DNA from: Alphaproteobacteria bacterium | GTDB taxonomy: Bacteria > Pseudomonadota > Alphaproteobacteria > Micropepsales > Micropepsaceae | Length of the DNA stretch: 64,000 nt | Direction: 5' to 3' | NCBI GenBank assembly: GCA_017983635.1 | Contig: JAGOBA010000005.1 | Location: 124,001 to 188,000 of the forward strand | Shown: positions 47,551 through 55,917 of the stretch, piece by piece | Position numbering within the stretch: the first letter of the stretch is position 1 | Layout of the letters: each line of letters opens with the position of its first letter | Translations under genes and position numbers: made by a program | The notes under the pieces: generated by a model | Database searches by the model: none | What the model was told of the DNA's origin: nothing | The model's input: the letters and a program-made list of their open reading frames with translations, nothing else

Positions 47551-47571
47551 CTATACTACAATGTAGTATAG
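47551..47571. promoter_or_regulatory. perfect palindromic operator of the toxin-antitoxin operon
   Basis: Ten-base arms CTATACTACA and TGTAGTATAG flank a single A. The palindrome lies between a TTGACG -35 element (47544-47549) and the toxin ATG and overlaps the likely -10 (TATAGG). It is the expected site for autoregulation by the HTH antitoxin. Confidence 0.75.
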
Positions 47572-47577
47572 GCACCC

Positions 47578-47940
47578 ATGCTCTTTCGTCGACGGCCGCA
47601 AACCGTGTCGGAAGCTCCGTCGTTCAGCCACAAGGCGGCAAAGATTTGGTCGCAAGCCGAGTACGAGGAGTTTCTCGACTTCATTGCCGAGAACCCTCAA
47701 ACGGGCGATCTGATTGAGGGAACCGGCGGGGCGCGAAAAATACGTTGGACGAGACCTGGCATGGGAAAACGCGGCGGCACGCGCGTGATCACGTACTACT
47801 ACGACGAGAATGCGCCAGTTTATCTGCTGATGCTGTTCGCGAAGAATGAGCAGTCGGATCTCAACGCCGACGACAAAAAAGAGCTTGCCAAAGTCATCTC
47901 GGCAATAAAGGACCGGCATAAGCGGCGGAGACTTTCATGA
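47578..47940 (+). CDS. RelE/HigB-type toxin
   Basis: 120 residues resembling RelE-superfamily mRNA interferases, with TGDLIEGTGGARKIRWTRPG and a RVITYYYDENAPVYLLMLFAKNEQ strand region followed by a basic tail. It is encoded before its antitoxin, as in HigBA systems. No Shine-Dalgarno precedes the ATG, which lies only 6 bases after the operator. Confidence 0.87.
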   Translation: MLFRRRPQTVSEAPSFSHKAAKIWSQAEYEEFLDFIAENPQTGDLIEGTGGARKIRWTRPGMGKRGGTRVITYYYDENAPVYLLMLFAKNEQSDLNADDKKELAKVISAIKDRHKRRRLS

Positions 47941-48242
47941 GGCAGAAACCGAAAACGACGAAGGCAGGGCGAGCGATCATTGCGGCGGCCAAGGAAATTT
48001 TGGCGCATCTAGACGGCAAGGATGTCGGCGTCCGCGAAACGAAGGTTTGGGTTGTTGACGTCAAAGAAATTCGCAACGAACTCTCGATGTCTCAGCAGGA
48101 GTTCGCGGAGGCTTACGGAATTCCATTGCGCACCGTGCAAAGCTGGGAGCAAGGCGCGCGCCGACCGGACGCGACGGCCCGCGCTTACTTGCGCACGATT
48201 GCGAGCCTGCCGAAACAGGTGCGATCGGCTTTGCAGAAGTAG
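47937..48242 (+). CDS. XRE-type HTH antitoxin (HigA/MqsA-like)
   Basis: 101 residues with a C-terminal helix-turn-helix: LSMSQQEFAEAYGIPLRTVQ and WEQGARRPDATARAYL. It overlaps the toxin gene by ATGA. It is presumed to neutralise the toxin and to bind the palindrome at the promoter. Confidence 0.88.
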   Translation: MRQKPKTTKAGRAIIAAAKEILAHLDGKDVGVRETKVWVVDVKEIRNELSMSQQEFAEAYGIPLRTVQSWEQGARRPDATARAYLRTIASLPKQVRSALQK

Positions 48243-48252
48243 TCCCGGCCGC

Positions 48253-51117
48253 CTAGTGCGCCTCGTCCCAATGGCGCCCGGCTTTCGCCTCGACGACCAG
48301 CGGCACGCTGAGCTCAAGCGCGGGTTTGGCGGCGCCTTCCATGACCTTCTGCACCACCTTGCACGTCGCCTCGACCTCGTCGTCCGGCGCTTCGAACACC
48401 AGTTCGTCGTGGACCTGCAACAGCATCCGCGCCGACAACTTCTTCGCCTTCAGTGCGTCGGGGATACGTACCATCGCGCGGCGAATGATGTCGGCGGCTG
48501 AGCCCTGGATCGGCGCATTGATCGCGGCCCGCTCCATGAACGAACGCAGCGACGGGTTCGACGCGTTGATGTCGGGCAAGTTCACTTTGCGCCCGAAAAT
48601 CGTCGTCACGAATTTCTTCTCGTGCGCCTCCGCCTTCGTGCGATCCATATAGGCGCGGATGCCCGGGAAGCGCTCGAAATAGGTCTTGATATAGGCGTTC
48701 GCTTCTTCGCGCGGGATCGAAAGCTGGTTCGCCAAGCCGAACGCCGAAATGCCGTAGATGATCCCGAAGTTGATCGCCTTCGCCCGCCGCCGCACGTCGG
48801 CCGGCATGCCCTTCACCGGCACGCCGAACATCTCCGACGCCGTCATTGCATGAATGTCGAGCCCTTCCGCGAACGCCGTCTTCAGTGCCGGAATGTCGGC
48901 GATATGGGCAAGCAAGCGAAGTTCGATCTGACTGTAGTCCGCGCTGATCAGCTTCATGCCCTTCGCAGCGATGAAGGCGGTGCGGATTTCGCGCCCTTCC
49001 TGCGTGCGGATCGGAATGTTCTGCAAATTCGGATCGTTCGACGACAACCGCCCCGTCGTCGTTGACGCCAACGAATACGACGTATGAATGCGCCCCGTAT
49101 GCGCATTGATGAAGTTCGGCAGCGCGTCCGTATACGTGCTCTTCAACTTCGAGAGCTGCCGCCATTCGAGAATCTGCTTCGGCAGATCCTGCCCTTGCGC
49201 CGCCAATTCCTCAAGCACGTCCGCATCCGTCGACCACGCCCCGGTCTTGGTCTTGCGCCCGCCCGGCAACGAGAACTTCCCGAACAGAATATCGCCAAGC
49301 TGCTTGGGCGACCCCAGATTGAACTTCTCGCCCGCGAGCACATAGATCCCGTCTTCAAGCTCGGCCATCTTCTGCGCATAGCGTTGCGACAACCTTGCCA
49401 GCACGCCGCGATCGACGAGGATGCCCGCCTCCTCCATCTCGGCCAGGACGGGAACGAGCGGCCGCTCCAGAGTCTCATAGACCGTCGTCAGCCGCTCTGC
49501 GGCAAGCTTCGGCTTCAACAGCCCATGCAGCCTAAGCTTCACGTCCGCGCACTCGCCGGCATAAGCGGTCGCATCCGCGATCGTCACCTTGTCGAACGTC
49601 TGCTGCCCCTTACCCTTGCCGAGCAAATCGCCAAGCGCCGACAGCTTGTGCCCGACATGCGCCTCCGAAAGTTCGTCGAGCGAATGCGCGCGAATGCCTT
49701 CTTCGAGCACATAGGACAGCAGCATCGTATCGTCGATCGGCGCAATTCGAACGCCGTGCCGCCAGAAGAGATGCATGTCGCGCTTGATGTCGTGCCCGAT
49801 CTTGAGCACGCCTTCATCTTGCAGCAGCGCCTTGAGCTTCTTCACGACAAGCTCGCGCGAAAGCTGCACCGGCTTCGCATCGCCGAAGTCGAGCCCCCCG
49901 CCCGAACCATGCGCAACCGGAATGTAGCAAGCCTTGCCGGGCTTCACCGCCAGCGCCACGCCCACGATCTCAGCCTGCGTCTCCATCGCTGCATTGGCGG
50001 TGACATCGAGCGCGACCACACCTTCTTCGCTCGCGAGTGAAATCCAGCGCTCCAGCGCCTCCGCCGTCGTCACAGTTTCGTACTTCGAGCGATCAAGCGC
50101 CGCGACCAACGGCCCGCGATCGATGGCACCGGGTCCCGCCGCCTTGCCGTCGCCAGGCGCCTCCCGCACCTCGGCCTTCGACGCGGGTGCCGCTAATGCC
50201 GACGCCGGAATCGCCTCGGTCTCTTCCAAGTCCCATTCCTTGGCGACGCGCTTAATCAGCGTCGAAAACTCCATCGCCTTCAAGAACCCGATCAGATCTT
50301 TCGGATCCGCCTCGAACACGCCAAGCTCGCCCAGCGGCACCGGCACCGGCGAGTCGCAATCGAGCTGCACCAGCTTCTTCGAGATTCGCGCCTTCTCCGC
50401 GTTGTCGATCAACGTCTCGCGCCGCTTCGGCTGCTTGATCTCGCCCGCGCGCTTCAGCAGCGTCTCCAGATCGCCGTAGAGGTTGATCAACTCCGCCGCC
50501 GTCTTGACGCCAATCCCCGGCACCCCTGGCACGTTGTCGGTGGAATCGCCGGCCAGTGCCTGCACATCCACGACCTTGCTGGGGGCAACGCCGAACTTCT
50601 CCATCACCTCGGCCGAGCGGATCGTCTTGTTCGGCGTCTTCATCGTGTCGAGCAGCTCGATCTTCCCGTCGACGACGAGTTGCATCAGGTCCTTGTCCGA
50701 CGACACGATCGTAACCTTCGCCCCCACCTTCGCCGCTTGATGCGCGTAGGTACCGATCAGGTCGTCCGCTTCAAACCCGTCCTTCTCGACCTGTGCCACG
50801 CCGAACGCCCGCGTCGCGTCGCGGATCAGTGCGAACTGCGGCACCAAATCCTCCGGCGGCGGCGGCCGGTGCGCCTTGTACTCGGAATAGATTTCATTGC
50901 GGAACGTCGCCCGCGATGTATCGAAGATGACCGCCAGATGCGTAGGCTTGTCGCCCGCCTTCGTCTCCCGCAGCAGCTTGAACAGCATGTTGCAGAACCC
51001 CGCGACCGCCCCGACCGGCAAGCCGTCGCTCTTGCGCGTCAACGGCGGCAGCGCATGGAACGCGCGAAAGATGTAGCCCGATCCGTCGATCAGATAGAGA
51101 TGATCGCCGGCCTTCAT
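48253..51117 (-). CDS. polA: DNA polymerase I
   Basis: 954 residues: 5'-3' exonuclease domain (LYLIDGSGYIFRAF, SSDKDLMQLV), a 3'-5' exonuclease-like domain and the polymerase domain (ADYSQIELRLLAHI motif A, RRRAKAINFGIIYGIS O helix, LLQVHDELVFEAP motif C). The proofreading site is degenerate: Exo I reads LDVTAN, keeping Asp but with Thr where Glu is expected; Exo II has Asp for Asn; Exo III reads YAGEC with Cys for Asp. The ATG with AAGG upstream was chosen; a TTG overlapping the zinc-finger gene stop would add 12 residues. Confidence 0.95.
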   Translation of the reverse strand: MKAGDHLYLIDGSGYIFRAFHALPPLTRKSDGLPVGAVAGFCNMLFKLLRETKAGDKPTHLAVIFDTSRATFRNEIYSEYKAHRPPPPEDLVPQFALIRDATRAFGVAQVEKDGFEADDLIGTYAHQAAKVGAKVTIVSSDKDLMQLVVDGKIELLDTMKTPNKTIRSAEVMEKFGVAPSKVVDVQALAGDSTDNVPGVPGIGVKTAAELINLYGDLETLLKRAGEIKQPKRRETLIDNAEKARISKKLVQLDCDSPVPVPLGELGVFEADPKDLIGFLKAMEFSTLIKRVAKEWDLEETEAIPASALAAPASKAEVREAPGDGKAAGPGAIDRGPLVAALDRSKYETVTTAEALERWISLASEEGVVALDVTANAAMETQAEIVGVALAVKPGKACYIPVAHGSGGGLDFGDAKPVQLSRELVVKKLKALLQDEGVLKIGHDIKRDMHLFWRHGVRIAPIDDTMLLSYVLEEGIRAHSLDELSEAHVGHKLSALGDLLGKGKGQQTFDKVTIADATAYAGECADVKLRLHGLLKPKLAAERLTTVYETLERPLVPVLAEMEEAGILVDRGVLARLSQRYAQKMAELEDGIYVLAGEKFNLGSPKQLGDILFGKFSLPGGRKTKTGAWSTDADVLEELAAQGQDLPKQILEWRQLSKLKSTYTDALPNFINAHTGRIHTSYSLASTTTGRLSSNDPNLQNIPIRTQEGREIRTAFIAAKGMKLISADYSQIELRLLAHIADIPALKTAFAEGLDIHAMTASEMFGVPVKGMPADVRRRAKAINFGIIYGISAFGLANQLSIPREEANAYIKTYFERFPGIRAYMDRTKAEAHEKKFVTTIFGRKVNLPDINASNPSLRSFMERAAINAPIQGSAADIIRRAMVRIPDALKAKKLSARMLLQVHDELVFEAPDDEVEATCKVVQKVMEGAAKPALELSVPLVVEAKAGRHWDEAH

Positions 51118-51149
51118 CGCCGGTGCCTTGGCGGCAGCGCCCTTGGCGC

Positions 51150-51335
51150 TCAATGGTGGTCGGCCTCTGCCGCGGCCCGCGACAGCACGAACTTGCGGTC
51201 GCAATACGGACACTCGACCTCGGTCCCCGTCCCCATCTCAAGGTAGACCCGCGGATGCCCGAGCGCGCCCCCATCGCCGTCGCAAGCGATCCGGCGTTTC
51301 TCGACCGTAATGACTTCGGGCGCGGGCGTTTTCAT
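51150..51335 (-). CDS. CHCC zinc-finger protein (NDUFS6-like)
   Basis: 61-residue zinc-finger protein of the type related to the complex I accessory subunit NDUFS6. Ligands are Cys18, His27, Cys42 and Cys45 (ECPYCDRKFVL). The frame extends upstream but MKTPAPEVITV is the family start. Its stop lies 33 bases upstream of the polA ATG. Confidence 0.85.
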   Translation of the reverse strand: MKTPAPEVITVEKRRIACDGDGGALGHPRVYLEMGTGTEVECPYCDRKFVLSRAAAEADHH

Positions 51336-51464
51336 GGGGCAACTCTGCTCGATTTGGCGAAGGATGAGGCGCATCCCATAGCGCAACTCGAAACCCCGCG
51401 CCACGCCGCAGCAATCCGCCGTTTGCGCTATCCCCGATCTTTCGCTAGGTTCCGCGCCCAGAAA

Positions 51465-51541
51465 GCACCCATAGCTCAGTTGGATAGAGCGCTGCCCTCC
51501 GAAGGCAGAGGTCGCACGTTCGAGTCGTGCTGGGTGCGCCA
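51465..51541 (+). tRNA. tRNA-Arg (anticodon CCG)
   Basis: A 77-base cloverleaf with encoded CCA. The acceptor pairs GCACCCA with TGGGTGC, the D-arm contains AGCTCAGTTGGATAGAGC, the anticodon stem is CTGCC/GGCAG around loop CTCCGAA, and the T-arm contains GTTCGAGTC. It reads CGG codons. Confidence 0.95.
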
Positions 51542-51622
51542 GCCTTCGCCTGCGGCTACGGCTGGCACGCCAGGCTGAGCCCTCCCTGGCGAAGGGTGTG
51601 CGCCGTAGCCTTTGCGAAGGCG
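51542..51622. repeat. palindromic element after tRNA-Arg
   Basis: Nested inverted repeats: outer GCCTTCGC with GCGAAGGC, middle GGCTACGGC with GCCGTAGCC, inner CGCCAGG with CCTGGCG. It resembles REP/BIME units and would form a strong hairpin directly after the tRNA. About 130 bases with no feature follow it before the phosphatase gene. Confidence 0.6.
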
Positions 51623-51751
51623 TGAGACATCTGAGACACCGAGATTCCGTCTCAATTGACCGCCCTACTCCGCACGTTGTCGCGGCACGCTTCGAATGTT
51701 GTAGTTTCCCCGGTCACGAACCACACGCCGACCTGATCCGTGCGCTCCACC

Positions 51752-52282
51752 ATGATCTTCGTCCGTCACTGCCAGTCGAGCGGCCAAGCGCCTGACGCGC
51801 CGCTGACACCGCAAGGCGCAGCGGATGCCCGCGCCCTCACCGATCGTTTGCTGCAGCTGGGCATCGATGCCGTCTATTCAAGCCCGTACCTGCGCGCCGT
51901 ACAAACGATTGAGCCATTCGCCGCCAAGCACGCGCTGCCGATCAACATCGAGTTCGACATGCGCGAACGCCGGCTATCCGCCGAACCGCTCGACGATTGG
52001 TTGGACCACATCCGTCAATCCTTCGCGAACCTCGACCATCGCGCCCCGGGCGGCGAAACCTTGCGCGAAGCGCAGAGCCGCGGCCTCGCCGCACTCCAAC
52101 GCATTCACATGCAACGCCCGGCCTGCGCGGTCGTCGCCTCGCACGGCAACCTCCTCGCCTCGCTGCTGCACCGCATGGACCCAAGCTTCGGCTTCGAAGC
52201 CTGGCAAACCATGCCCAACCCCGCGCTCTACCGCGTAGCCTTGACCGCAGGCGTCCCGACATCGTTCGAAGTCCTCGTCTAA
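51752..52282 (+). CDS. histidine phosphatase family protein
   Basis: 176 residues of the phosphoglycerate-mutase-like fold. The catalytic His is in FVRHCQS (Cys in place of the common Gly), followed by the conserved SSPYLRAVQT, the GGET motif and the second His in VVASHGNLL. Substrate unknown. A GTG 12 bases upstream is an alternative start. Confidence 0.82.
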   Translation: MIFVRHCQSSGQAPDAPLTPQGAADARALTDRLLQLGIDAVYSSPYLRAVQTIEPFAAKHALPINIEFDMRERRLSAEPLDDWLDHIRQSFANLDHRAPGGETLREAQSRGLAALQRIHMQRPACAVVASHGNLLASLLHRMDPSFGFEAWQTMPNPALYRVALTAGVPTSFEVLV

Positions 52283-52459
52283 AGCCGGGCAACCTGGCGC
52301 CACTTCACACGCGCAGAAAAACCGGCGTATGCGGGCGCTCGACACATCCTCTGCGGCCCCCATGACATACGTATTCATGCGTCACTGCATCGGTGAGCGC
52401 GCGAGCGTTCGACGACATAGGCCTTCATGGATATTGCTCCTAACTGTGCAGCGTTGGGC

Positions 52460-53485
52460 TCAGTCGTCCCAGCGCGCGTAGATCAGCGCGGCGCGGCAGT
52501 GGCTTGCGCCGAACACGTCGACACCGACCAGCTTGTCGATCCAGCGCCCCTGAATTTCGGCGGCGCATTGCTCGATCACCCCATCAAGCAGGGTGCGGAA
52601 GACCGCGTACTTGTTGTCCCAGCTGTATTTTTGCGCCGCTGCCGACATCACCTTCATCTGGTCGGTGCCGTCGTGGATGCGCTTGACGGTCTTGTAGACG
52701 TCGAGTGCGTAGTCCTTGTTCATCTGAACGTCTTGCCGATCGGCCAGATAGGTAGCGTGGCCGGGCACCAACACGTCGAAGTCGTACGCCAACAGCTGGT
52801 CGAACATCTTCAGATAGGCGTGCATGTTCATGCTGAGGTCGAAGTCCATGAACGGAACATGGCCTGCGGCGAGGGTGTCGGTGGCGATGAGCAACTTGCG
52901 CTGCGGCAGGTAGATGAACAGGTCGCCTTCGGGCGAGTGCCAGTGGCCCTTCTTGAGTTCGACGGTCATCTTGCCGAGTTTCAACGTATGGCGGTCCTTG
53001 AAGGTCTGGGTCGGCACCGGCCGCCGCGGATCTTTCTTTTCGCGCAAGAATGCCGCTGTTTCCGCCTCTGCGACGATAGCAAGTTTCGGCACCTGTTTGA
53101 TGACTTCGCTGGCGCCGGCGATGTGGTCCAAATGCGAATGAGAGTAGACCAGCTGCACGATAGGCTCGTTGGTCACACTGGCTACGGCCTTGACAATGTG
53201 TTGGGCGAAAAACGCGGGCGCATCGAAAAGAACCACCCCTTTGCCGGTGGTCACAAAGGCCGAATTGTAAATGCCGTCCGTGATCACGTAGACGTCCGGC
53301 TTTACCTTCTGGACGAGGTAGCCCTTCTGCGGATCAACGGCCATGGCGCGCGCCTTGATGTGCGGCAGCACAGGCACGTAGTTGGGCAGCATGTCGGTTT
53401 CCTTCGCTTGCGCGGAAGGCACGAATGAGAGACCCAATGCCAGCGAGAACGCTGCGAAGGTGGAGAGAAGTTTGGATGTAGTCAT
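52460..53485 (-). CDS. MBL-fold metallo-hydrolase, exported
   Basis: 341 residues with a signal peptide (LSTFAAFSLALGLSFVPSAQA). The metallo-beta-lactamase metal site is HSHLDH (His116 to His121), with a later LIATDTLAAGH and VPGHATYL giving further ligands. The ATG has AAGGAACC upstream. It follows an NTF2-like gene by 34 bases, probably one operon transcribed away from the LysR gene. Substrate unknown. Confidence 0.85.
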   Translation of the reverse strand: MTTSKLLSTFAAFSLALGLSFVPSAQAKETDMLPNYVPVLPHIKARAMAVDPQKGYLVQKVKPDVYVITDGIYNSAFVTTGKGVVLFDAPAFFAQHIVKAVASVTNEPIVQLVYSHSHLDHIAGASEVIKQVPKLAIVAEAETAAFLREKKDPRRPVPTQTFKDRHTLKLGKMTVELKKGHWHSPEGDLFIYLPQRKLLIATDTLAAGHVPFMDFDLSMNMHAYLKMFDQLLAYDFDVLVPGHATYLADRQDVQMNKDYALDVYKTVKRIHDGTDQMKVMSAAAQKYSWDNKYAVFRTLLDGVIEQCAAEIQGRWIDKLVGVDVFGASHCRAALIYARWDD

Positions 53486-53519
53486 GGTGCCGGTTCCTTG
53501 GTCACGGGCGCTTAAGCGT

Positions 53520-53897
53520 TCACGAGCGCGGCTGGGTTGTCGCAAACAGGTAGCGATGAATTTTCCAATCGCCGCCTTCGCGCTTGAAAACAAACAACTC
53601 GTTGTTGCCCTCTTCCACCACCACGCCGGCAGCGAGAATTCGGGTGCGACCGGCCGAGCTTGTGCGGGCCCAGGCGGTATCGCCGTGGATTTCGATCTCG
53701 TGGGTGGTGAAGCGGACATCGAGCTTGATGTTGGCGAAGACCTGCTCGTAGGCCGCACGCACCGCAGCGCGGCCGACCATGGCCGGCGAGTTTTGAGGCA
53801 TGAATACCGGCTCGCTGCCGAAAACTTTGAGAATGGTGTCGACGTCGTTGGCGTTCAGTGCCGTTTCATATCGCTTGATCAGAGTTTCGATGGTCAT
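53520..53897 (-). CDS. NTF2-like (SgcJ/YybH-type) protein
   Basis: 125 residues, a cystatin/NTF2 fold small protein: TLIKRYETALNANDVDTILKVF helix followed by VFMPQNSP and a C-terminal KREGGDWKIHRYLF strand. Members bind or isomerise small ligands, or are stand-alone pocket proteins. The ATG preceded by AAGGAC was chosen. It is divergent from the LysR regulator across a short region holding two palindromes, so it is the probable target. Confidence 0.8.
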   Translation of the reverse strand: MTIETLIKRYETALNANDVDTILKVFGSEPVFMPQNSPAMVGRAAVRAAYEQVFANIKLDVRFTTHEIEIHGDTAWARTSSAGRTRILAAGVVVEEGNNELFVFKREGGDWKIHRYLFATTQPRS

Positions 53898-53966
53898 GGC
53901 GGATGTCCTTGGTGAACGGATGGAAGCCAACCGTGCTGATAGGCTGATGGAGAGATAGCCATTTTC

Positions 53967-54019
53967 CCAAATTTGGATTAGATGGGTCTTTCGGGAATGA
54001 TTTTCCCGAATATGGGAAA
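53967..54019. promoter_or_regulatory. palindromic operators between NTF2-like and LysR genes
   Basis: Two dyads lie in the divergent promoter: CCAAATTTGG (53967-53976) and TTTCCC-N6-GGGAAA (54002-54019), the second ending 2 bases before the LysR start. Both carry a TCCC/CC half-element. They fit LysR activation of the divergent operon and autorepression. Confidence 0.55.
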
Positions 54020-54021
54020 CC

Positions 54022-54927
54022 GTGATCGATCTCAACGCACTCTCGATCTTTGCCCGCGTGGCCGAAATGCTCAGCTTCTCGCAAGCCGCGCGCGGTCTCG
54101 GCATGCCGATCTCGACCGTGTCGCGGAAAGTCGCCGACCTCGAGGACAAACTGGGCGTGCGGCTTTTGGAACGCTCGACGCGCCAACTGCGCCTGACGGA
54201 AATCGGCGCAGAAGTGCTGCGTGAGGCGCAGCGTACTGCAGAGGTTGGTGAGGCGGTGGGCGCCATTGTTTCCAACCGCCTCGCCGCGATCAAAGGCAGC
54301 CTCAGTCTCTCCGCGCCGCCGAGCATTGCCGACAGCCTGCTCGCGCCCCTCCTGTCGCGCTTTCAGGCGGCCTACCCGGACGTGGCGGCGCGGGTCATGG
54401 TCACGGATCGGTTCGTCGATCACATCTCAGAAGGCATCGACGTGGCGCTTCGGGTCGGCGTTTTGAGAGACTCGGCGCTTGTGGCCAAGCCCTTGCTGAC
54501 GTATCGCCACCAGATCGTTGCGAGCCCGGACTACTTGGCGCGTGCAAAAGCGCCGAAGCATCCGAAGGACTTGCACGCCCACAGGCTGCTGACGTTCGGC
54601 CATGCCGCTTCCGGTCAACGTTGGGCGTTTCGGCGCGGCGACGAGACCACAACAGCCACAATCCAGCCTGTTCTCGCCATGAACGACTACGCAGGCCTTG
54701 CCGCAGCGCTTGCCGCCGGTGGCGGGATCGGCGAACTGCCGCCGATTGTGAGGCCCGATCTGCTCGCGTCGGGAAAGCTTGTCGAAGTGATGCCCGGCTG
54801 GCGGCTGAGAACCGAAACGCTCTCGATGGTCCATCTGAGCGCGCGTCACATCGCACGCCCCTTGCGCGCCTTCATGGACTTCGCCGCCCAGCACGCACCG
54901 GTGCTTTTTCCCAGCTTGCCCAAGTGA
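54022..54927 (+). CDS. LysR family transcriptional regulator
   Basis: 301 residues. The N-terminal winged helix is ALSIFARVAEMLSFSQAARG followed by PISTVSRKVADLEDKLGVRLLERSTR, and the periplasmic-binding-like effector domain follows (SLSLSAPPSIAD, DVALRVGVL). The start is a GTG immediately after the operator. Likely controls the divergent NTF2-like and MBL genes. Confidence 0.9.
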   Translation: MIDLNALSIFARVAEMLSFSQAARGLGMPISTVSRKVADLEDKLGVRLLERSTRQLRLTEIGAEVLREAQRTAEVGEAVGAIVSNRLAAIKGSLSLSAPPSIADSLLAPLLSRFQAAYPDVAARVMVTDRFVDHISEGIDVALRVGVLRDSALVAKPLLTYRHQIVASPDYLARAKAPKHPKDLHAHRLLTFGHAASGQRWAFRRGDETTTATIQPVLAMNDYAGLAAALAAGGGIGELPPIVRPDLLASGKLVEVMPGWRLRTETLSMVHLSARHIARPLRAFMDFAAQHAPVLFPSLPK

Positions 54928-54948
54928 CAGCGCCTTGTCCGCTTTCCG

Positions 54949-55079
54949 CACATTGGTCATTCGGTCGAGACGAGAATCCAAGGCATCGACACGCTCGACT
55001 ATATCTACAACATCAGCGACCATTGGCAGCACATTGTGGCCGCAAGCTTCACCGAAGAACAACGTCATTACGACAACTC
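54949..55079 (+). pseudogene. possible relic of a plasmid pRiA4b ORF-3-like gene
   Basis: One reading frame gives TLDYIYNISDHWQHIV, reminiscent of the YDFGDxWxH signature of pRiA4b ORF-3-like proteins associated with mobile elements. There is no start or complete domain and the similarity is weak. It lies between the LysR gene and a truncated acetyltransferase. Confidence 0.25.
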
Positions 55080-55472
55080 ATGCCAAAATTCGAAACCAAA
55101 GCGCTTGATGCGAAAACCTGGCCGGCCTTCGCGCGCCTGGTCGAGGCGAACAACGGTGTGTGGGGCGGGCGTTGGTGCATGTGGTACCACGCGAAGGACA
55201 AAAGCGCCGACACCCCCGCGCTCCGACGCAAGGCGAAGGAGTGCCTCGTGCGCGAAGGACGCGCACACGCCTCTTTCGTTTTTGACGGCAAGGACTGCGT
55301 CGGCTGGTGCCAGTCAGCCACGGGAGGGCGGGCAAGTTGCTTCCGCAACTTGAGCGCCCTCTTCGCCGAGACGGGCTTTTGGGGCGGCGTCAGATCAGCC
55401 CGACGCCCAGCCTCTTCAACCGGACGAAGTAGAGCGCGAAGACGGCCACGAAAACGGCGTCGCCGGCAATGA
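55080..55472 (+). pseudogene. truncated GNAT-like acetyltransferase
   Basis: The first 80 codons look like a real N-terminus (AKTWPAFARLVEANNGVWGG, REGRAHASFVFDGKDCVGWC). After about 55315 the reading passes into a hairpin and then a low-complexity Arg-rich tail encoded opposite another gene, losing the acetyl-CoA-binding part. It is probably a gene cut by the rearrangement that brought the neighbouring hairpin. Confidence 0.55.
55325..55360. terminator. strong hairpin between decayed genes
   Basis: Sixteen-base arms (AGGGCG-CAAGTTGC and GCAACTTG-CGCCCT) pair around a TTCC loop with one 2-base mismatch. It lies 30 bases past the end of the frameshifted minus-strand gene and may terminate it, or be a REP unit. 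There is no T-run. Confidence 0.5.
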
Positions 55473-55826
55473 CGACAAGCGCGAAATCGGACGTCCAGCC
55501 CGCGCGGTACATGACAAGCAGATTCAGCGCAAACAGCAGCTTGCCAAGGCCGCCCATCGCGACGACGCCGGTGTGGCGCACGAGGTCGCGCGCGACCAGA
55601 GAAAGCCGAAGCCATAGAGGAACGCCGTGCCCCAGGCGCCGCGATAGACGGCGACCATCACGGGATCGGCAAGTTCTCGCCCGAACTCGCGCGCGAACAT
55701 GCCGGCGGGGTCGGCGAGGCCGGGTAATGCGCCGGCGAAATTCCACAGCGCCGCGATCACGAAGACCGCGCGGAAGAAGACGGTCTCCCCTGGCGTCATC
55801 CCGGCGCGCGCTTGCGCTGTGGTCAT
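55390..55826 (-). pseudogene. frameshifted small membrane protein gene
   Basis: Starts with an ATG behind GGAGG and codes for hydrophobic helices (TVFFRAVFVIAALWNFAG, AWGTAFLYGFGF). Near 55600 the frame stops making sense, and an adjacent frame continues with ARDLVRHTGVVAMGGLG, LLFALNLLVMYRAGW and VFVAVFALYFVRLKR. Joining the two gives one protein of about 145 residues with four membrane helices. One missing base explains it, by mutation or sequencing error. It is divergent from a TetR gene across a palindrome. No family named. Confidence 0.65.
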
Positions 55827-55848
55827 CGGTGGCCTCCGTCACAATAAT

Positions 55849-55864
55849 ATATAACGCGTTATAT
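55849..55864. promoter_or_regulatory. palindromic TetR operator
   Basis: ATATAACGCGTTATAT is a perfect 16-base palindrome between the TetR gene and the divergent frameshifted membrane gene, 22 bases from the start of the latter. AT-rich flanks stand out against the GC-rich surroundings. Confidence 0.7.
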
Positions 55865-55917
55865 TTTATTTATCACGCTTGTCAAGACACGGGTCTTCGC
55901 GCCAAACGTGAGGAACG

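Noticed and set aside
51465..51541. tRNA-Arg as the attachment site of an integrated element
   Set aside because: No integrase and no second copy of the tRNA 3' end was seen nearby; the palindrome after it explains the local structure.
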